Positions 19,072-29,629 of a stretch of DNA of 64,000 bases are shown piece by piece. The DNA comes from Prochlorococcus marinus XMU1405 (GTDB lineage: Bacteria; Cyanobacteriota; Cyanobacteriia; PCC-6307; Cyanobiaceae), in contig NZ_JAAORF010000003.1 in NCBI RefSeq assembly GCF_017696275.1, forward strand, positions 434,001-498,000, written 5' to 3'. Within the stretch, counting starts at the first letter, position 1; each line of letters begins with the position of its first letter. The translations under genes were made by a program, and so were the position numbers. A model generated the notes under the pieces. The model saw nothing but the letters and a program-made list of their open reading frames with translations, was not told the DNA's origin and did not search any database.

Positions 19072-19464
19072 ATGTTAAATTTTTTCGCAATTTTACTTAT
19101 TATTTTTATAGGAATATTACTTCTAGTTTTTAAAAAAAGAAGCTTTAAAAAGTTAATAAATCAACGCAATTTAAATACTATTAAATTAAAGAAAAATAAA
19201 AAAAGTAATAATAAATTTCTATCTAAAAAAAATAGTTATTTATACAATCACGAAGAAAAAAAGTACTCAGTATTTTATAAAAATTCTCAAAGAAATAAAA
19301 TGATTAGTCTTTTTCAGGGTGATACAGAAAATAAGTTAAAGGCATTAAAAATTGCGGAAGAATTGGCTGATAAATCAACATTACCAATTTTACGAAAAGG
19401 CTTAAAAGATATTTCTCCTGAAGTCGTTGAAATTTCAGCTTTATTAATAAGACAGTTCAAGTAA
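19072..19464 (+). CDS. Conserved-looking hypothetical membrane-anchored protein
   Basis: 130 residues, family not recognised. Residues 1-20 form one hydrophobic segment (MLNFFAILLIIFIGILLLVF), followed by a strongly basic linker (KKRSFKKLINQRN, KLKKNKKSNNK). The C-terminal 45 residues (ENKLKALKIAEELADKST, LPILRKGLKDISPEVVEIS) look like a helical HEAT-type repeat pair. It would be an inner- or thylakoid-membrane protein with a soluble helical tail. It is divergent from psaI and convergent with the glycosyltransferase gene. Confidence 0.7.
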   Translation: MLNFFAILLIIFIGILLLVFKKRSFKKLINQRNLNTIKLKKNKKSNNKFLSKKNSYLYNHEEKKYSVFYKNSQRNKMISLFQGDTENKLKALKIAEELADKSTLPILRKGLKDISPEVVEISALLIRQFK

Positions 19465-19468
19465 ACAT

Positions 19469-20431
19469 TCAATTTTGCTTAGCACTGTTTATTGATCTAA
19501 TTCTGTAAATTGGACGACTTTGACTTTCATGATATGTCCTAATTAAAAGTTCGCTCAATAATCCAAAGCTAAATAATTGAACTCCAGCAATTCCTAATAT
19601 TAATGCAAACATCAGCAACGGACGATTTCCAATATCCTCACCCATTATTTTTAAAACTATCAAATAAGAACTTATCGCAAGGCTAAAGAAAATACTTATA
19701 ATTCCAACAAAACCAAATCCATACATCGGTCTTGTTAAAAATTTAGTCATAAACCAAACAGTTAGTAAATCCATTAAAACTCTAAAAGTTCTATCAATTC
19801 CATATTTACTAGATCCATATTGCCTGCTCCTATGATTTACTTTAATTTCTTTGATTCTTGCACCTTCAATATTTGCTAAAACGGGCAAAAACCTGTGAAG
19901 TTCCCCATATAACTTTATATCTTCTATTATTTCTTTCTTAAAAGCTTTTAATGAGCAACCATAGTCATGCAACTTCAAACCTGTTACGTGAGCTATTAAC
20001 TTATTCGCTATTTTTGATGGTATCTTTCTATTAATTAATTTATCTTTTCTATCAAACCTCCAACCACAAACCAAATCATAACCATTATTAATTTCTGAAA
20101 TTAATAAAGGAATATCATTTGGATCATTCTGTAAATCACCATCCAAAGTAATAACAATATCGCCCTTAGAATTATCAAAGCCAGCTGACATTGCTGCAGT
20201 TTGACCATAATTTTTGCGAAGGGAAATTACTGACAATTCCTTAATTTTGAGAGTTAGTTGCTTTAATACTTCATGAGTATTATCTTTAGAACCATCATTT
20301 ACAACAATCAATTCAAAATTAAATTTATTAGAAGACATCACATTTATAACTTCATCCAATAAAAGACCAATACTCTCGCTTTCATTGAAAACGGGGACGA
20401 TAATAGAAATTAATTGTTTTATATCTGGCAT
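19469..20431 (-). CDS. Family 2 glycosyltransferase, dolichol-phosphate-mannose synthase type
   Basis: 320 residues. The N-terminal GT-A domain carries SIIVPVFNESESIG, the nucleotide-sugar and metal motif DGDLQNDPNDIP, and a QYGSSKYGIDRTFRVL acceptor segment. Two membrane helices follow at about residues 230-300 (FVGIISIFFSLAISSYLIVL; LLMFALILGIAGVQLFSFGLL). This architecture matches polyprenyl-phosphate sugar transferases such as GtrB or ArnC. The sugar cannot be told from sequence. It is downstream of psaB on the same strand but separated by a strong terminator. Confidence 0.88.
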   Translation of the reverse strand: MPDIKQLISIIVPVFNESESIGLLLDEVINVMSSNKFNFELIVVNDGSKDNTHEVLKQLTLKIKELSVISLRKNYGQTAAMSAGFDNSKGDIVITLDGDLQNDPNDIPLLISEINNGYDLVCGWRFDRKDKLINRKIPSKIANKLIAHVTGLKLHDYGCSLKAFKKEIIEDIKLYGELHRFLPVLANIEGARIKEIKVNHRSRQYGSSKYGIDRTFRVLMDLLTVWFMTKFLTRPMYGFGFVGIISIFFSLAISSYLIVLKIMGEDIGNRPLLMFALILGIAGVQLFSFGLLSELLIRTYHESQSRPIYRIRSINSAKQN

Positions 20432-20484
20432 TTATATTTAATAATAATTAAACAATTTTAACTTAATTTAGAACACTAAAATTA

Positions 20485-20516
20485 AACAAAAAAAATCACC
20501 ACAAATGTGGTGATTT
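20485..20516 (-). terminator. Intrinsic terminator of psaAB
   Basis: On the minus strand, a perfect 10-bp stem (AAATCACCAC / GTGGTGATTT) with a four-base loop is followed by a run of T, directly after the psaB stop. It separates psaB from the glycosyltransferase gene. This is the clearest terminator in the window. Confidence 0.88.
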
Positions 20517-20534
20517 AAATTATTTAAGGGAAAT

Positions 20535-22763
20535 TTAACCAAACTTACCTGAAGTAGATGCGATAACAAATGCCCCAAATGTAAGTATGTTTCCAATCGT
20601 GAAATGTGCTAGTCCAACTAATCTAGCTTGAACAATTGAAAGTGCAACTGGCTTATCTCTCCAGCCAACAAGGTTAGCAATTGGAGTACGCTGATGTGCC
20701 CAAACTAATGTTTCAATTAACTCTTGCCAGTAACCACGCCATGATATTAGGAACATGAAACCAGTAGCCCAAACTAAGTGACCGAATAGGAACATCCAAG
20801 CCCAAGGAGATAGAGAATTTACTCCAAATGGATTATATCCATTAATAAGTTGAGCAGAGTTTAACCAGAGATAATCTCTGAACCAACCCATTAGGTAAGT
20901 ACCTGATTCGTTAAATTGTGCTACGTTACCCTGCCAAATTGCTAGGTGTTTCCAATGCCAGTAGAAAGTTACCCATGCTAGTAAATTTAATGCCCAGAAC
21001 ATAGCTAAGTACATAGCGTCCCAAGATGAACTATCACAAGTACCTCCGCGTCCGGGTCCATCGCAAGGGAAAGCATAACCTAAATCTTTTTTATCAGGAA
21101 TTAATTTTGTTCCTCTAGCATCAAGTGCACCTTTGATAAGGATTAATGCAGTTGTATGAAGACCTAAAGCGATAGCATGGTGAACTAAGAAATCTGCTGG
21201 GCCGATAGGTAAGAAAGCACTTAATGCATCTTGTCTATTGATAAGATCCATCCAGTAATGATTACCTGGTAATGAATTAGCTGCGAGAGTTGCTGAACTT
21301 GTAGGATCGGATAATAAAGCGTTAAAGCCGTACATCATCTTACCTTGAGCAGCTTGAACAAATTGAGCAAATACTGGCTCGATTAGAATTTGCTTTTCAG
21401 GATTACCAAAAGCGACAACAACATCGTTATGAACATAAATTCCAAGAGTATGGAATCCAAGCAACATTGTTACCCAACTAAGGTGACTTATCAAAGCTTC
21501 CTTTGTTCCAAGCACTCTTGCTAGTACATTATCTTTATTTAATTCTGGATCGTAATCTCTAACAAAGAAAATAGCACCATGTGCAAAAGCACCAACCATC
21601 AAGAACATTGCTATGTACTGATGATGACTGTATAAAGCAGATTGTGTAGTGTAGTCTCTTGCAATGAAAGCATAAGAAGGAAGTGCACCCATATGTTGCG
21701 CCACTAGAGAAGTTGCTACACCAAGTGATGCTAATGCTAGTCCAAGTTGGAAATGTAATGAGTTATTTACGGTTTCATATATTCCATCGTGGTTAATTCC
21801 GAAACTACCTTTATGAGGGTCATTAGGGTGTCTTGTATTATGAGCTTCTGTAATTTCTTTAAGGCTATGTCCAATACCAAAAGTATTTCTATACATGTGA
21901 CCAGCAATTACAAAAACTGTTCCAATCGCAATATGGTGATGAGCAATATCAGTAAGCCATAATGCCTCACTTTGAGGATGAAGACCACCTAAGAAAGTAA
22001 ATATTGCTGTTCCAGCTCCTTCAGCTGTTCCAAATACTTGATCTAAAGAATCAGGATTTTGAGCGTAAGCTCCCCAATTTAAAGTAAAGAAAGGAGCTAA
22101 ACCTGCAGGGTGTGGAAGCACTGTTAACCAGTTATCCCAACCTACATGCTGTCCTCTTGATTCAGGTATAGCAACATGAACCAAATGACCTGTCCAAGCG
22201 ATACTACTAAAACCAAATAAGACAGCTAGATGATGATTTAATCTTGACTCGGCATTTTTAAACCAAGCTAGAGAGGGTCTGAATTTTGGCTGTAAGTGTA
22301 ACCAACCTGCGAACAGAGTCCAACAAGCCAAAATACTCATGAATATTGAAGCTTGGAAGAGTTGCTCATTAGTTCTCATTCCAATTGTGTACCACCAATG
22401 GTAGAGACCTGAGTAAGCTATGTTTACTGGACCACTAGCTCCTGCTTGTGTCATTGCTTCTGTGATACCAGATCCAAAATGAGGATCCCAAATAGCATGA
22501 GCAATAGGACGAACATGAGTTGGATCAAGTACAAATTGCTCGAAGTTGCCTTGCCAAGCAATATGAAATAAGTTACCAGCTACCCAGAGGGCGATTATAG
22601 CGAGATGACCAAAATGTGTAGAGAAAAGCTTCTGATAAAGCTTTTCTTCGGTCATACCATCATGACTTTCAAAGTCGTGAGCGGTAGCTATTCCGTACCA
22701 TATTCGTCGGGTTGTAGGGTCCTGAGCTAGACCCTGGTTAAATGATGGAAATTTTGTTGCCAT
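20535..22763 (-). CDS. psaB: Photosystem I P700 apoprotein A2
   Basis: One of the two core reaction-centre subunits carrying P700, the A0/A1 acceptors, the shared F_X cluster and many antenna chlorophylls. 742 residues with eleven membrane helices. The F_X-binding loop is [19 protein letters not shown], supplying two of the four cluster cysteines. The start [20 protein letters not shown] is canonical. It lies 27 bases downstream of psaA, and a strong hairpin terminator follows. Confidence 0.99.
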   Translation of the reverse strand: MATKFPSFNQGLAQDPTTRRIWYGIATAHDFESHDGMTEEKLYQKLFSTHFGHLAIIALWVAGNLFHIAWQGNFEQFVLDPTHVRPIAHAIWDPHFGSGITEAMTQAGASGPVNIAYSGLYHWWYTIGMRTNEQLFQASIFMSILACWTLFAGWLHLQPKFRPSLAWFKNAESRLNHHLAVLFGFSSIAWTGHLVHVAIPESRGQHVGWDNWLTVLPHPAGLAPFFTLNWGAYAQNPDSLDQVFGTAEGAGTAIFTFLGGLHPQSEALWLTDIAHHHIAIGTVFVIAGHMYRNTFGIGHSLKEITEAHNTRHPNDPHKGSFGINHDGIYETVNNSLHFQLGLALASLGVATSLVAQHMGALPSYAFIARDYTTQSALYSHHQYIAMFLMVGAFAHGAIFFVRDYDPELNKDNVLARVLGTKEALISHLSWVTMLLGFHTLGIYVHNDVVVAFGNPEKQILIEPVFAQFVQAAQGKMMYGFNALLSDPTSSATLAANSLPGNHYWMDLINRQDALSAFLPIGPADFLVHHAIALGLHTTALILIKGALDARGTKLIPDKKDLGYAFPCDGPGRGGTCDSSSWDAMYLAMFWALNLLAWVTFYWHWKHLAIWQGNVAQFNESGTYLMGWFRDYLWLNSAQLINGYNPFGVNSLSPWAWMFLFGHLVWATGFMFLISWRGYWQELIETLVWAHQRTPIANLVGWRDKPVALSIVQARLVGLAHFTIGNILTFGAFVIASTSGKFG

Positions 22764-22790
22764 TGTATTAAAAAGGTGAAGTTCAGGTAA

Positions 22791-25094
22791 TTAGCCCAGC
22801 CCGAAAAGGCGAGCATGGAAGAAGGCCCATGTGGTAGCAATACCGCCGACAAGGAAGTGTGTTACACCTACTGCTCTACCCTGGGTGATAGATAAAGCTC
22901 TTGGTTGAATGGTTGGAGCAACTTTAAGTTTGTTATGTGCCCAAACAATTGATTCGAATAATTCTTGCCAATATCCCCTTCCACTAAAGAGGAACATTAA
23001 ACTAAATGCCCATATGAAGTGAGCTCCTAAGAACATCAAACCGTACATGCTTATAGATTGGCCATAACTTGTTAATACTTGAGAAGCTTGCGCCCAAAGG
23101 AAGTCTCTTAACCAACCATTGATAGTAATGGAACTTTGTGCGAAGTTACCACCAGTCAGTCCCCAAACATCACTCTGCATTTTCCAAGAGAAGTGGAAAA
23201 TTACTATTGATAAACAGTTATACATCCAGAAAAGGGCTAAGAACACGTGGTCCCATGAAGAAACTTGACATGTACCACCTCTTCCCGGGCCATCACAAGG
23301 GAATCTAAATCCTAAAGAAGCTTTATCAGGGATCAACCTTGAACTTCTTGCATAAAGTACTCCTTTGAGAAGTATCAAAACAGTTACGTGTATTTGGAAA
23401 GCATGAATATGATGAATCATTAAATCAGCTGTGCCTAATGGAATTGGAGATATAGCAACCTTTCCGCCCACTTCTACTAAACTTCCATTAAAAACTTCAC
23501 TTAAAGCTTTGTGCGGTAATGCTTCTGCAGTACCTGCTAAAAGAGAAGTTCCAACAGCAGATGCTTGAATACTCTGTACCCATTGAGCAAAAATTGGCTG
23601 AAGTTGGATTGCAGAATCACTAAACATATCTTGAGGTCTACCCAAAGCCCTCATAGTGTCGTTATGAATGTAGAGTCCAAAGCTATGAAATCCTAACCAC
23701 ATACATACCCAGTTCAAGTGACTGATTAAGGCATCTCTTGCTTTTAGGATTCTGTCTAATACGTTATCAATATGTTTTGCTGGATCATAATCTCTAACCA
23801 TTGCAATTCCAGCATGGGCGCCTGCACCTACTATGAATAATCCACCTATCCACATGTGATGAGTAAATAATCCAAGAACTGTCATGTAGTCAGTAGCTAT
23901 ATATGGATATGGAGGCATCGCATACATATGATGAGATACAAGTATGCTTATTGATCCAAGCATTGCTAAGTTTACTGCAAGCTGAGCGTGTCTACTTTCT
24001 GCCATGAACTCAAAAAGACCTTGATGACCTTTTGGAGCAGGAAATAATATTGGGTCTCCTTGCTGTGAATCTAATATTTCTTTCATACTATGACCAATAC
24101 CGTAATTGGTTCTGTACATATGACCACCAATGATTGCTATTACACCAAATGCTAAGTGATGGTGTGAAACATCAGTCATCCATAAACTTCCTGTAACAGG
24201 GTTAAGTCCACCTTTGAAGGTAAGGAAATCTGAGAAAGCTAACCAGTTTAAACTAAAGAAATTACCTGTACCACTAGCTAATCCTGGAAATATCTGACCA
24301 ATGATTTGTGGATCACAGAGTTGATGCGGCATAGGCATATCTGCAATTGTTGCTATTTCTTTACCATTGAGTACTAAAGGAGAGCCTGCATCAATTGCGT
24401 CTAAGAGTGCTGCAGTAGGGGCTCCGATATGGATACAATGTCCAGCCCATGCTAAAGATCCTAGTCCTACTAAACCAGCTATATGGTGGTTAAGCATAGA
24501 CTCAATATCCTGGAACCACTCCATTTTTGGAGCTGCTTTGTGATAATGAAAAATTCCGGCATGAAGCATAAGTGCAGCCATTACTACAGCACCTATTGCT
24601 AATGCCATAAGTTCACTTTCATTAGTAATTCCCCATGCTCGCCACATATGGAATATTCCAGAACTGATTTGAATACCGTTGTAGTTAGCACCAAGATCAG
24701 CATTAAGCATTTCTTGACCAACAATTGCCCATACTTGCTGAGCTCCTGGTTTGACATGAGTTGGATCAGCTAACCAACCTGAATAATTAGAAAATCTTGC
24801 TCCATGGAAAAAGGCAGCACTCATCCATATAAAAATGACTGCAAGATGTCCAAAATGAGCTGAAAAGATTTTTCTTGTTGCTTCTTCAGCATCGCCTGTA
24901 TGCACATCAAAATCATGTGCGTCAGCATGCAAATTCCAGATCCAAGTAGTAGTTTTTGGACCTTTAGATAATTTACTTGACCAGAAACCTGGCTTATCTA
25001 ATTTGGCAAAATCAATAGGTCTTGGGTCAGCCTTAACAGGATCCTCCAAAACTTTTTTGTTTTTTTCTCCACTTTCTGGTGGGCTGATGGTCAT
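22791..25094 (-). CDS. psaA: Photosystem I P700 apoprotein A1
   Basis: Partner of PsaB in the photosystem I heterodimer; 767 residues. The F_X loop [19 protein letters not shown] gives the other two cluster cysteines. Numerous His residues in HHHLAF-type helices ligate chlorophyll. The start [18 protein letters not shown] is typical for marine strains. It is the first gene of the psaAB operon and is preceded by a long leader containing inverted repeats. Confidence 0.99.
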   Translation of the reverse strand: MTISPPESGEKNKKVLEDPVKADPRPIDFAKLDKPGFWSSKLSKGPKTTTWIWNLHADAHDFDVHTGDAEEATRKIFSAHFGHLAVIFIWMSAAFFHGARFSNYSGWLADPTHVKPGAQQVWAIVGQEMLNADLGANYNGIQISSGIFHMWRAWGITNESELMALAIGAVVMAALMLHAGIFHYHKAAPKMEWFQDIESMLNHHIAGLVGLGSLAWAGHCIHIGAPTAALLDAIDAGSPLVLNGKEIATIADMPMPHQLCDPQIIGQIFPGLASGTGNFFSLNWLAFSDFLTFKGGLNPVTGSLWMTDVSHHHLAFGVIAIIGGHMYRTNYGIGHSMKEILDSQQGDPILFPAPKGHQGLFEFMAESRHAQLAVNLAMLGSISILVSHHMYAMPPYPYIATDYMTVLGLFTHHMWIGGLFIVGAGAHAGIAMVRDYDPAKHIDNVLDRILKARDALISHLNWVCMWLGFHSFGLYIHNDTMRALGRPQDMFSDSAIQLQPIFAQWVQSIQASAVGTSLLAGTAEALPHKALSEVFNGSLVEVGGKVAISPIPLGTADLMIHHIHAFQIHVTVLILLKGVLYARSSRLIPDKASLGFRFPCDGPGRGGTCQVSSWDHVFLALFWMYNCLSIVIFHFSWKMQSDVWGLTGGNFAQSSITINGWLRDFLWAQASQVLTSYGQSISMYGLMFLGAHFIWAFSLMFLFSGRGYWQELFESIVWAHNKLKVAPTIQPRALSITQGRAVGVTHFLVGGIATTWAFFHARLFGLG

Positions 25095-25428
25095 CTAGCA
25101 CCTCGAAAATAATTGACATTAAAGCCGATTGATCGGATCTTGAACTTACTTTTAATGATAATGTTCAAGAAAACGAATCCCTCGGAACTTTAGATATTCG
25201 TTTCAAAAATAATAAGGCAAAGATTCTTTCGTTATGCATTAACGTAACAAATGTTCTAATGATTGTTACTATATGAATATTTTGTTAAATTCTAGTCTAT
25301 GACTAAATTGTAAGTATTTTTACTCAAATTTTATATAAATTTCTTAAATTTTTTTTTATATTTCAAAGAAAATTTTTTAATTCCAGCGACAGGATATAAT
25401 TTCAACGTTACTATCAATAGTTTCTGAT
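25095..25428 (-). promoter_or_regulatory. psaAB leader/promoter region with three inverted repeats; also cobJ promoter
   Basis: 334 bases between the divergent psaA and cobJ starts. Near psaA three inverted repeats follow one another: CCGAT/ATCGG at 25125-25136, TCTTGAAC/GTTCAAGA at 25138-25170 and AAACGAAT/ATTCGTTT at 25171-25203. The first two are only one base apart and the last two are adjacent. They would form consecutive hairpins in the 5' leader of the psaAB mRNA or act as binding sites. Known light-responsive HLR1 boxes of psaA in other cyanobacteria are direct repeats; I do not see a convincing one. The rest is AT-rich. Confidence 0.55.
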
Positions 25429-27243
25429 TTGAAAGGAATTGCTATAGGTCTATCTAATAATTCAAAAGAAATTTTAAAAAGACTTAAAAAAACGGAATTT
25501 GTCAAAGACATATATGTAGCAAGTTCTTCTAAAGATGATGGCAAGGAAAGTGAACTTATTCAAGTACAAAAACCAAGAGAAATCTTACATAAAAAATGGC
25601 CCGAGATAGATTTAATAATTTTTGTAGGCTCAATTGCTGCATCAATACGCATAATAAATTCTTTTTTAACCTGTAAAGATCAAGATCCAGGTGTAATCGT
25701 TATAGATAACAAATGTTCCAAGATAGTTCCTTTAATTGGCTTACATCAGTCAAATGCGCAAAATATTGCATGTCAAATTGCTAGTTTACTTGGTGGCGAA
25801 ATAATAGAAACTAATAATTCCAATGATCAAAGCTTCTTAAATCTTGATGCATTTGGGAATCAATGGGGTTGGAAAAGATCTGGCAAAACAAAAGATTGGT
25901 CAAAACTAGTAATTAAACAAGCTAAGAACGAAAAAATATTTTGCAAACAATTATCTGGTAATAGCTTATGGAAAACCTCAGAATCCGGGGAGATTATTAA
26001 TCAAATTAAAAAAACAGAAACTGAAAAACTGGATGCAACTTTTCATGTGAGTATCTTCGACAATCATAAAATAACTTGGCACCCGCCCGTATTATGGATT
26101 GGAATTGGTTGTGAGAGAAATACCAGCAAAGAATTCATAGCAAATTCTTTAAATAATTTATTGGAGTCAAGAAATTTATCCCAGCATTCAATTGCAGGAT
26201 TTGCAACTGTTGATATTAAAAAAGATGAGAAAGGAATTTTAGAACTTGTTCAAGAAAAAAACCTGATATGCAAGTTTTTTTCTAAAGAAGATCTTTCAAA
26301 AATAATTATTCCAAATCCTTCCATTATTGTAGAAATGGCAATTGGCACCCCTTCTGTAGCGGAAGCTTCTTGCTTACTGGCAGCAGGAGAAGGATCAAAA
26401 TTGCTGGAAGAAAAAAGAATTTTTAAAAATCAATCTGGTGCAGTAACTATCGCTGTAGCAGAATCAAAAAATCAATATAATCCAACCCATGGCGAAATAC
26501 ATATTATTGGAAGTGGGCCTGGTGATATCTCCTTCCTAACCAATGATGCAAAAAAAGCACTTTCAAGATGTACTGTGTGGATTGGATACAAGATGTATTT
26601 AGATTTGATTAAGCCTTTAAAAATGAGTGACCAAGTTTTAGTTGAAAGTAAACTTACTCAGGAAAAGGAAAGATGCATTAAAGCAATTAAACTGGCTGAA
26701 GAAGGAATAAAAGTAGCTTTAATTTCGTCAGGTGAATCTGGATTCTATGGAATGGCTGGTTTACTTTTGGAGTTAATTCAAAAAATCAAAAAAGAAGATA
26801 GACCTTACTTTGAAGTACATCCTGGTATAAGTAGTTTACAATTAGCGGCTGCTCTAAGTGGAGCACCATTAATGAATGACTTTTGTTCAATAAGTTTAAG
26901 TGATAAGTTAACTCCATGGTCGTTAATAGAAAAAAGAATTAAAGGAGCTCTTCTTGGTGACTTCGTTATAGCTTTATTTAATCCTCAATCGATTGAAAGA
27001 AATTGGCAGCTAAAAAGTGTAATTGATCAATGTTTAAAATCTAGGCCAGATAATACGCCCGTTTTAATAGCTAGACAAGTAGGTAGAGAAAATCAATCGA
27101 AAAGATTTTTTACTTTAAACAATATCCCTATTCAAGAAATAGATATGTTATCGATAATAATTATTGGGAATTCTCAAACCACATTAAGAGACGAAATATT
27201 TATTACCCCTAGAGGATATTTACAAAATAAATTTAGACAATAA
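25429..27243 (+). CDS. cobJ: CbiG-CobJ fusion: cobalt-precorrin-5A hydrolase / precorrin-3B C17-methyltransferase
   Basis: Two corrin-ring enzymes of (pseudo)cobalamin synthesis in one 604-residue protein. Residues 1-350 are CbiG-like: the N-terminal GIAIGLSNNSKEILKRL part, then the CbiG core and C-terminal domain with WIGIGCERNTSKEFI and MAIGTPSVAEASCLLAAG. Residues from about 360 are the CobJ/CbiH methyltransferase, with the tetrapyrrole methylase motif IHIIGSGPGDISFLT, SSGESGFYGMAGL and HPGISSLQLAAALSGAP. Start is TTG at 25429; no better start is visible. It is divergent from psaA. A second cobalamin gene, the adenosyltransferase, is at 59.1 kb. Confidence 0.95.
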   Translation: MKGIAIGLSNNSKEILKRLKKTEFVKDIYVASSSKDDGKESELIQVQKPREILHKKWPEIDLIIFVGSIAASIRIINSFLTCKDQDPGVIVIDNKCSKIVPLIGLHQSNAQNIACQIASLLGGEIIETNNSNDQSFLNLDAFGNQWGWKRSGKTKDWSKLVIKQAKNEKIFCKQLSGNSLWKTSESGEIINQIKKTETEKLDATFHVSIFDNHKITWHPPVLWIGIGCERNTSKEFIANSLNNLLESRNLSQHSIAGFATVDIKKDEKGILELVQEKNLICKFFSKEDLSKIIIPNPSIIVEMAIGTPSVAEASCLLAAGEGSKLLEEKRIFKNQSGAVTIAVAESKNQYNPTHGEIHIIGSGPGDISFLTNDAKKALSRCTVWIGYKMYLDLIKPLKMSDQVLVESKLTQEKERCIKAIKLAEEGIKVALISSGESGFYGMAGLLLELIQKIKKEDRPYFEVHPGISSLQLAAALSGAPLMNDFCSISLSDKLTPWSLIEKRIKGALLGDFVIALFNPQSIERNWQLKSVIDQCLKSRPDNTPVLIARQVGRENQSKRFFTLNNIPIQEIDMLSIIIIGNSQTTLRDEIFITPRGYLQNKFRQ

Positions 27244-27324
27244 ATAAATTATCCATAGAATTTTTTTTCTTTGCTTTTTTTTAATAAGAATATTAATCTT
27301 TTATAAAGGGCTAAAAAAAATTCA

Positions 27325-28113
27325 TTGAAAAATATTGGATTAATTTTATTTGACATTGATGGTGTAATACGCAGCGTAGAGCATAGTTACAGACTTGCAC
27401 TAAAAAAAACAGTTTATAAGTTTTCCGGATGGGAGCCTAGTTATATTGATATTGATAATGCCAAAAATGAAGGGGTCTGGAATAATGACTGGGATTTAAG
27501 TTTAGAATTTATAAAAAGATTTAAAAAAAAAGGGAACTTAAACCTTGAAATACCTCCAAGAGAGGAAATAATTAAATGTTTTGAAGAATTTTACTTTGGA
27601 GGAGATCCAAGCAAAGATAGCAAATATTGGTCTGGATTCATAACAAATGAGGAGTTATTAGTTGATAAAAAGTTTTTTGATTTATTAAAAAGCCATGGAA
27701 TAATTTGGGGTTTTGTAAGTGGTGCAGAGTCTGCCTCTGCAAAATTTGTTTTAGAAAAAAGACTTGGACTAAAATCACCTCCATTAATTGCTATGGGAGA
27801 TGCGCCGGATAAGCCTGATCCTAAAGGTTTTATTAACTTATCGAAACAAATTCTTGGAAATAAACTTGGCTCATCAAATATTCCCATTGGATATGTAGGA
27901 GATACTATTGCAGATATAAATACAGTTGTAAACGCTAAAAAAGAAATCCCATCTCAGAAATTCATCAGTTTTGGAATAGCACCTCCTCATTTACATTCAA
28001 AGTCTCGATTAAAAGAACGTAATACATACGAAAAAAATCTACAAGATGCAGGTGCTGACTTAATTTTAAATTCTATTAATGATCTAAAATACGTTAATTT
28101 TGACCTATTTTAA
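27325..28113 (+). CDS. HAD-superfamily hydrolase, TIGR01548 type
   Basis: 262-residue haloacid-dehalogenase-like phosphatase. Motif I is FDIDGVIRS with both aspartates, motif II the GFVSGAE region, and motif III/IV PDKPDPKGF and GYVGDTIADI. It resembles the cyanobacterial TIGR01548 family, whose substrate is unknown. The start is TTG at 27325, directly giving KNIGLILFDIDG. It is 81 bases downstream of cobJ on the same strand and may be cotranscribed. The T-rich gap shows no clear terminator. Confidence 0.85.
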   Translation: MKNIGLILFDIDGVIRSVEHSYRLALKKTVYKFSGWEPSYIDIDNAKNEGVWNNDWDLSLEFIKRFKKKGNLNLEIPPREEIIKCFEEFYFGGDPSKDSKYWSGFITNEELLVDKKFFDLLKSHGIIWGFVSGAESASAKFVLEKRLGLKSPPLIAMGDAPDKPDPKGFINLSKQILGNKLGSSNIPIGYVGDTIADINTVVNAKKEIPSQKFISFGIAPPHLHSKSRLKERNTYEKNLQDAGADLILNSINDLKYVNFDLF

Positions 28114-28186
28114 AAAAATATAACTTAAAAAATATTTCTTAATTAAGTAAGGAGAGGTAATCACTAGAAAGGGAACTCTTAAAAAA

Positions 28187-28226
28187 CCCAGATGAACTAA
28201 TACGAACTAAGGTGAGCCCAGATGAA
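28187..28226. repeat. Short direct repeat, 30-base period
   Basis: CCCAGATGAA occurs at 28187-28196 and 28217-28226, and GAACTAA recurs between them. It lies in the 220-base convergent spacer between the HAD gene and the SGNH-like gene. Two copies only, so not an array; the function is unknown. Confidence 0.4.
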
Positions 28227-28333
28227 GGTAATTTATCCACCAAATTAACTACAAGTTTGTTGACTTCATATTAAACTAATCCGAATCTTTAAGGAATTTT
28301 TATTGATGAAGGCTCGCTAAATCATTCGATAGG

Positions 28334-29629
28334 TTACTTTTTAGATTTCATTTTAAGATTAAGGTTTTTGGCGATTTCATCAGTAATAATCTTGTGACCT
28401 AATGAGTTCCAGTGACCATCATTTGAAAATTCAAACCTTTGATTATTAATTTTATAGTGCTCGGCAAAAACTGATTTCATGTCAATAACAGTAAAACCAT
28501 AATCCATTGCTTTTTTTATAAAATAATTACGTTGCTTCTTAAAATATTCACTCTCAAGCATATTTTTACTATAAATAGAACTTCTATCTGCATCAACTAC
28601 AAAAATTGTATTCCTTCTTGTAAGAGGTGTATTTCGTATTTTTTCTACTTCAGACAAGAATATATCTGATGCTTTGTAAGAATATTCAAATCTACTGGTA
28701 TCTCCAGATTCGCCTGAATCTATAATGTTTGCATTGAAATTTTTAATTTGCTCGCATGGAAAATCAGCAAGCATACAAAATGGGTAGGTATATGCCAATG
28801 TTGATATGTTGAGATTACTTGCCAAATATCTTGAAAGAGCAGAATATTTTAGTATTAATTTTCTAATCTTCACTTTAATTGAGGAATAACGATTTATGAA
28901 AACAATTTCATCAAGACCGTAATCAGGTTTTAGTTTAAATCGTCCACCATACTGAACCTTCGATTTTCCAAGAATAGATTCATCAAAATCGTTAGAAATA
29001 ATAGAGAAAATATATATAGATTCGGGATTTGTAATATGATTATGAGCGAACATTTTTGAAATTAGATACTGACTTAAAGGATTGCCTGCAGTACCAATAG
29101 CAGTTGATTTTATAATCTTTTTGTTTTCGCTAACGTAATTATTAAGACGTCCATGATATGTTTCTGCATTTCGAACCTGCAATGCTTGAACGTATGAGTC
29201 CCCAATCGAAACGATCGGGATTATGTTTGATCTGTTTCCTACAACTTCTCTGAAGTCTACATCTGTGTATTGTCCAATATCGTTTGCTCTCTTAAAAGTT
29301 TTAATTGGAAAGGGTGGGAATTTCCCCTTTGTATAAATACCCTGATACTTAGCATTTGCCTGGAAAAGACAATCTTGATCGACTTCTGAAAAAGATGCAA
29401 GAGGAGACTTACACCTAAGTGGTAATTTTTGAGAAAAAATATCAGATGCGGGCAAAAATCTAGCAAAAATTTCTAGTAATGCAAATGCGAAAGTAAATCC
29501 TAAAGAAATAGCAACTCCCTTTAATAAATAATTTGGGGTTTTACGAAACATACTTTCTAGAAAATCATGTATTTGAAAAGTGCAATAAATGCACCCTAAT
29601 AAAGGAAACAAATAATCCCATGAAGACAA
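28334..29629 (-). CDS. SGNH-hydrolase-like membrane-anchored protein
   Basis: 431 residues. One clear membrane segment (about residues 33-58, GVAISLGFTFAFALLEIFA) follows a hydrophobic N-terminus; Met27 at 29551 is an alternative start that would leave a simple signal anchor. Block I of the SGNH fold is IGDSYVQ with Ser145, and the C-terminal block is NDGHWNSLGHK with Asp404 and His406. The DGHWN form resembles AlgJ/AlgX-type polysaccharide O-acetyl transferases or esterases. It is likely an envelope enzyme modifying glycans. It sits alone in a gene-poor islet beside tRNA-Ser and looks accessory. Exact reaction unknown. Confidence 0.78.
   Translation of the reverse strand: MSSWDYLFPLLGCIYCTFQIHDFLESMFRKTPNYLLKGVAISLGFTFAFALLEIFARFLPASDIFSQKLPLRCKSPLASFSEVDQDCLFQANAKYQGIYTKGKFPPFPIKTFKRANDIGQYTDVDFREVVGNRSNIIPIVSIGDSYVQALQVRNAETYHGRLNNYVSENKKIIKSTAIGTAGNPLSQYLISKMFAHNHITNPESIYIFSIISNDFDESILGKSKVQYGGRFKLKPDYGLDEIVFINRYSSIKVKIRKLILKYSALSRYLASNLNISTLAYTYPFCMLADFPCEQIKNFNANIIDSGESGDTSRFEYSYKASDIFLSEVEKIRNTPLTRRNTIFVVDADRSSIYSKNMLESEYFKKQRNYFIKKAMDYGFTVIDMKSVFAEHYKINNQRFEFSNDGHWNSLGHKIITDEIAKNLNLKMKSKK

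Noticed and set aside
25210-25428. Possible cobalamin riboswitch before cobJ
   Set aside because: No B12-box-like conserved segment or matching stems were seen.
28151-28158. GGAGAGGT resembling the 5' end of tRNA-Ser, as a possible attachment-site copy
   Set aside because: Only eight bases match and not the tRNA 3' end normally duplicated by integration; chance is likely.
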